Shown here: positions 61,282 through 64,000 of the stretch, in pieces | Numbering within the stretch: position 1 is the first letter of the stretch | Layout of the letters: every line of letters begins with the position of its first letter | Assembly (NCBI RefSeq): GCF_019139675.1 | Contig: NZ_CP077077.1 | Span: 2,852,001 to 2,916,000, forward strand | Origin: Pseudomonas maumuensis | GTDB lineage: Bacteria > Pseudomonadota > Gammaproteobacteria > Pseudomonadales > Pseudomonadaceae | Length of the DNA: 64,000 bases | Direction: 5' to 3' | Program-made: the position numbers and the translations under genes | The notes under the pieces: model-generated | What the model was told of the DNA's origin: nothing | Databases searched by the model: none | The model's input: only the letters and a program-made list of their open reading frames with translations

Positions 61282-62030
61282 GCCGCTGCTGGTTGACCGG
61301 TGCCAGCAGCGGCATCGGCGCGGCGCTCGCGCAGTGCCTGCTGGAGCAAGGCCACCAGGTTGCCCTGGGCGGGCGCCGGACCGAGCAACTGGTGCCGTTC
61401 GCCGAGCGCTTTCCCGGGCAGGTGCTGCTGGCAAATGGTGACCTGGACGATCCCAAGCAGGTCGCGCACATAGCAGACCGCATCCGTCAGGCCTGGGGCG
61501 CCCTGGACCTGGCGATCTTCAACGCGGGTACCTGCGAGTATCTGGAGCCCGGCCGGTTCGACCCGGAGCTGGTCGAGCGCGTGATGCGCACCAACCTGCT
61601 GGGTCTCAGCCATTGCCTGGCGGCCGCCCTGCCCCTGCTGCGGGCCGGCGCACGTCCTCACCTGGTGGTGATGGGCAGCTCGGTAACCTGGCTGGCCCTG
61701 CCCCGGGCCGGCGCCTATGGCGCGTCCAAGGCCGCCGTGCGCTACCTGGTGGAATCGCAGCGCATCGACCTGGCGCAGCAAGGTATCGACGTCACACTGG
61801 TCAGCCCAGGCTTCGTCGACACACCGCTGACCCGGCGCAACGACTTCCCGATGCCGCAGCTGTGGTCGGCCCAGCGCGCCGCCCGGCATATCGCCAGGCG
61901 GCTGCCGCGCCGGCCGCTGGAAATCAATTTTCCGAGCCTGTTCACCTGGGGATTGCGCCTGCTCGGCGCGCTGCCGGCGCGGGCGCGCCTGGCATTGGGC
62001 CGGCGTCTGGCACGCCGAGAAGCGGACTGA
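61278..62030 (+). CDS. Short-chain dehydrogenase/reductase
   Basis: 250 residues: NAD(P)-binding TGASSGIG (7-14), an N-A-G motif (FNAGT) and the catalytic YGASK (Tyr146, Lys150). ATGA overlap with the preceding gene. It probably acts on a lipid or isoprenoid substrate together with the FAD enzyme downstream (inference from context). Confidence 0.9.
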   Translation: MSRCWLTGASSGIGAALAQCLLEQGHQVALGGRRTEQLVPFAERFPGQVLLANGDLDDPKQVAHIADRIRQAWGALDLAIFNAGTCEYLEPGRFDPELVERVMRTNLLGLSHCLAAALPLLRAGARPHLVVMGSSVTWLALPRAGAYGASKAAVRYLVESQRIDLAQQGIDVTLVSPGFVDTPLTRRNDFPMPQLWSAQRAARHIARRLPRRPLEINFPSLFTWGLRLLGALPARARLALGRRLARREAD

Positions 62031-62036
62031 GCAATC

Positions 62037-63284
62037 ATGCGCATAGCCATCATCGGCAGCGGCATCGCAGGCCTGACCTGCGCTTACCTGCTGTCACGCA
62101 AGCACGAGGTGACGGTTTTCGAAGCCGCCGGCTGGATCGGTGGCCACACCCACACCATCGACGTGGTCTGGCGTGGCGAGCGCCATGCCATCGACACGGG
62201 GTTCATCGTCTTCAACGACTGGACCTATCCCCATTTCATCCGCTTGCTTGAACAACTCGGGGTTGCCTCGCAGCCGACGCAAATGAGTTTCTCCGTGCAT
62301 GACCCGCGCAGTGGCCTGGAATACAACGGGCACGACCTGAACACATTGTTCGCCCAGCGCCGCAATCTCCTGTCGCCAGGCTTCTGGGGCATGCTGCGCG
62401 ATATCCTGCGCTTCAACCGACAGGCCCTCGCCGACCTGGAACAACAGCGTATCGACGCCACCACCACCTTGGGCGCGTATCTTCACGAGCGCGGTTACGG
62501 CCTGCGGTTCATCGAGCATTACATCGTGCCCATGGGCTCGGCGATCTGGTCGATGTCCCGTGCCGACATGCACAGCTTCCCGCTGGCGTTCTTCGTGCGC
62601 TTCTGCCGCAACCATGGCTTGCTCTCGGTGAACCAGCGCCCGCAGTGGCGTGTGGTCGAGGGCGGCTCGCGCAGCTATGTCGCCCCGCTTTGCCGAACCT
62701 TCGCCGAGCGTATCCGCCTCGACTGCAGGGTGCAGCGGGTCGGTCGCGACGAAGGCGGTGTCACCCTGTCCAGCGACGCCGGCACCGAGCGCTTCGACAA
62801 CGTGGTGTTCGCCTGCCACAGCGACCAGGCTCTGGCCCTGCTGGAAGCCCCGAGCGTGCAGGAGCGTGCGGTGCTGGGCGCCATCGGCTATGCCGACAAC
62901 GACGTGGTGCTGCACACCGACACCCGCCTGCTGCCACGCCGCCGCAACGCCTGGGCCAGCTGGAACTACCGGCTGGGCGGCTCCGAGCAGGCGCCGGCCG
63001 CGGTGACCTACAACATGAACATCCTGCAGGGTCTCCAGGCAGCGACGACCTTCTGCGTCAGCCTGAACCAGACCGCGCTGATCGACCCTGCGCAGATCCT
63101 CGCCCGCTTCAGCTACGCCCACCCGCAGTACAGCCTGGCGGCATCCGCCGCGCAGGCCCGGCAAACACAACTGCAAGGCCAGCAGCACAGCTACTTCTGC
63201 GGCGCCTACTGGGGCAACGGCTTCCATGAGGATGGTGTCGTCAGTGCGTTGCAGGTGGCCAGGCACTTTGGAGAACAGCTGTGA
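62037..63284 (+). CDS. FAD-dependent amine oxidase-like oxidoreductase
   Basis: 415 residues. The N-terminal dinucleotide-binding motif GSGIAG (7-12) is followed by GGHTHTID, typical of proteins annotated as NAD/FAD-binding or flavin amine oxidases. These are found next to DUF1365 and cyclopropane-fatty-acid synthase genes. It starts 6 bp after the SDR stop and its end overlaps the DUF1365 start. Confidence 0.88.
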   Translation: MRIAIIGSGIAGLTCAYLLSRKHEVTVFEAAGWIGGHTHTIDVVWRGERHAIDTGFIVFNDWTYPHFIRLLEQLGVASQPTQMSFSVHDPRSGLEYNGHDLNTLFAQRRNLLSPGFWGMLRDILRFNRQALADLEQQRIDATTTLGAYLHERGYGLRFIEHYIVPMGSAIWSMSRADMHSFPLAFFVRFCRNHGLLSVNQRPQWRVVEGGSRSYVAPLCRTFAERIRLDCRVQRVGRDEGGVTLSSDAGTERFDNVVFACHSDQALALLEAPSVQERAVLGAIGYADNDVVLHTDTRLLPRRRNAWASWNYRLGGSEQAPAAVTYNMNILQGLQAATTFCVSLNQTALIDPAQILARFSYAHPQYSLAASAAQARQTQLQGQQHSYFCGAYWGNGFHEDGVVSALQVARHFGEQL

Positions 63285-64000
63285 ACAGCGGCCTGTGCCT
63301 GGGCTGGCTCAGTCATCGGCGCCTGAGCCCAAGGCCTCATGCCTTCCGTTACCGGATCGGCCTGTTCTACCTGGATCTGGACGAGCAGGCCTGGCTGATG
63401 GGCCTGTCGCGCTGGTTGGGACGTTGGCGCCTGGCCCCGCTGTGCTGGCGCGAAACCGACTACCTGCCGACCCTCACCCGCCAAGGTCAGTCGCTGGCCC
63501 AGGCCGCACGCCTGCTGGTGAGCCAGGCCACGGGGCAAATGCCCGACGGGCCGGTACGCCTGCTGGCCCAGCTGCGCTGCTGGGGGCTGTCGTTCAATCC
63601 GGTGAGCTTCTATTTCTGCCATGACCGCGACGGGCACCTGGCGGCGATCCTGCTGGAGGTGCGCAATACCCCGTGGCGTCAGCGTTTCCACTACGTGCTG
63701 CCGACGCACGGCGATCAGGCGAAAACGTTCGCCATGGCCAAGCGCTTTCATGTGTCGCCGTTCATGCCCTTGGACATGGACTATCGCTTGCGCTTTCACC
63801 TGGACCCGGCGCAGGTACGCATCCACATGGAGAACTGGCAAGGCGGCCAGAAAGTGTTCGAGGCCGACCTGGCCCTGAAGCGCCGACCGCTGGATCGCAA
63901 AGCCGTGCATGGCTACATCCTGGCCTTTCCCTGGATGAGCCTGCGCACCGTTACGGCCATCTACTGGCAAGCCCTGTGCCTGTTCGTCAAACGCATGCCC
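63281..64000 (+). CDS. DUF1365-family protein, 3' end outside window
   Basis: At least 240 codons from GTG 63281 (GTGA overlap with the oxidoreductase stop). The family pattern is clear: HRRLSPRPHAFRYRI near the start, FNPVSFYFCH, and FHVSPFMPLDMDYRLRF. DUF1365 proteins accompany the FAD enzyme and cyclopropane-fatty-acid synthase in light-induced operons. The reading frame runs off the right edge. Confidence 0.9.
   Translation, partial: MNSGLCLGWLSHRRLSPRPHAFRYRIGLFYLDLDEQAWLMGLSRWLGRWRLAPLCWRETDYLPTLTRQGQSLAQAARLLVSQATGQMPDGPVRLLAQLRCWGLSFNPVSFYFCHDRDGHLAAILLEVRNTPWRQRFHYVLPTHGDQAKTFAMAKRFHVSPFMPLDMDYRLRFHLDPAQVRIHMENWQGGQKVFEADLALKRRPLDRKAVHGYILAFPWMSLRTVTAIYWQALCLFVKRMP

Overview
The window looks like chromosomal DNA of a Pseudomonas of the P. 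putida group. Supporting signs are GC-rich coding with Pseudomonas-type codon use, a P. putida-style REP inverted pair (9361-9427), a Pseudomonas-type dif site (34033-34060), and a blue-light locus (short LOV protein plus MerR repressor with TGTACA-N12-TGTACA operators). The dif site places the window at the replication terminus.

Left part (1-11.8 kb): an iron-siderophore locus. A truncated NRPS with PCP-condensation layout (AngM/BasB type) runs leftward out of the window. Divergent from it are a FecI-like sigma factor, two half-size ABC exporters, two FecCD permeases, an ABC ATPase, a lipoprotein binding protein and a TonB-dependent receptor. Two Fur-box-like sites and a repeated promoter-like block suggest one iron-controlled regulon. 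The set matches clusters of the pseudomonine/acinetobactin/anguibactin family. A ParDE-like toxin-antitoxin cassette (12.0-12.6 kb) lies between 30-bp repeats. It is followed by a LysR regulator, a serine hydrolase, a chemoreceptor and a secreted protein.

Central part (17.6-42.4 kb): a dif-associated accessory region. Two tandem 8196-bp copies of a filamentous phage (inovirus) sit between a phage-type hybrid site at 17641 and a reconstituted dif at 34033. Each copy has a repressor, a gene-II-type replication protein, an ssDNA-binding protein, coat proteins, an adsorption protein, Zot, a secretin, and a cargo gene with a HEPN-type RX4H motif. The phage also carries four repeats resembling RK2 oriV iterons. 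Right of dif lies an 8.3-kb segment holding a 2208-aa DUF4011-helicase-nuclease protein of the kind found in anti-phage defence. It is bracketed by a 51-bp near-repeat of the sequence beside dif, so it was probably acquired at or near dif as well.

42.4-45.5 kb: a small coupled cluster of an acyl carrier protein, a tRNA-synthetase-like amino acid:carrier-protein ligase, a MATE exporter and a C-terminal half of a phosphopantetheinyl transferase. Its product is unknown. It starts against a broken reading frame and is one of the two best candidates here for an undescribed system; the phage cargo and its duplicated promoter module is the other.

45.5-64 kb: mostly ordinary chromosomal genes. They include a YdeI/DUF1905 protein, a class V aminotransferase, a YaaW-like protein with a coupled partner, a PACE efflux pump with LysR regulator, a Nudix hydrolase, an MscS channel, a cupin, a pyruvate-oxidase-like enzyme, a PfpI protein, a cyclase-family protein and a LysR remnant. 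At the right edge is the light-regulated MerR/LOV locus followed by NTF2-like, SDR, FAD oxidoreductase and DUF1365 genes.
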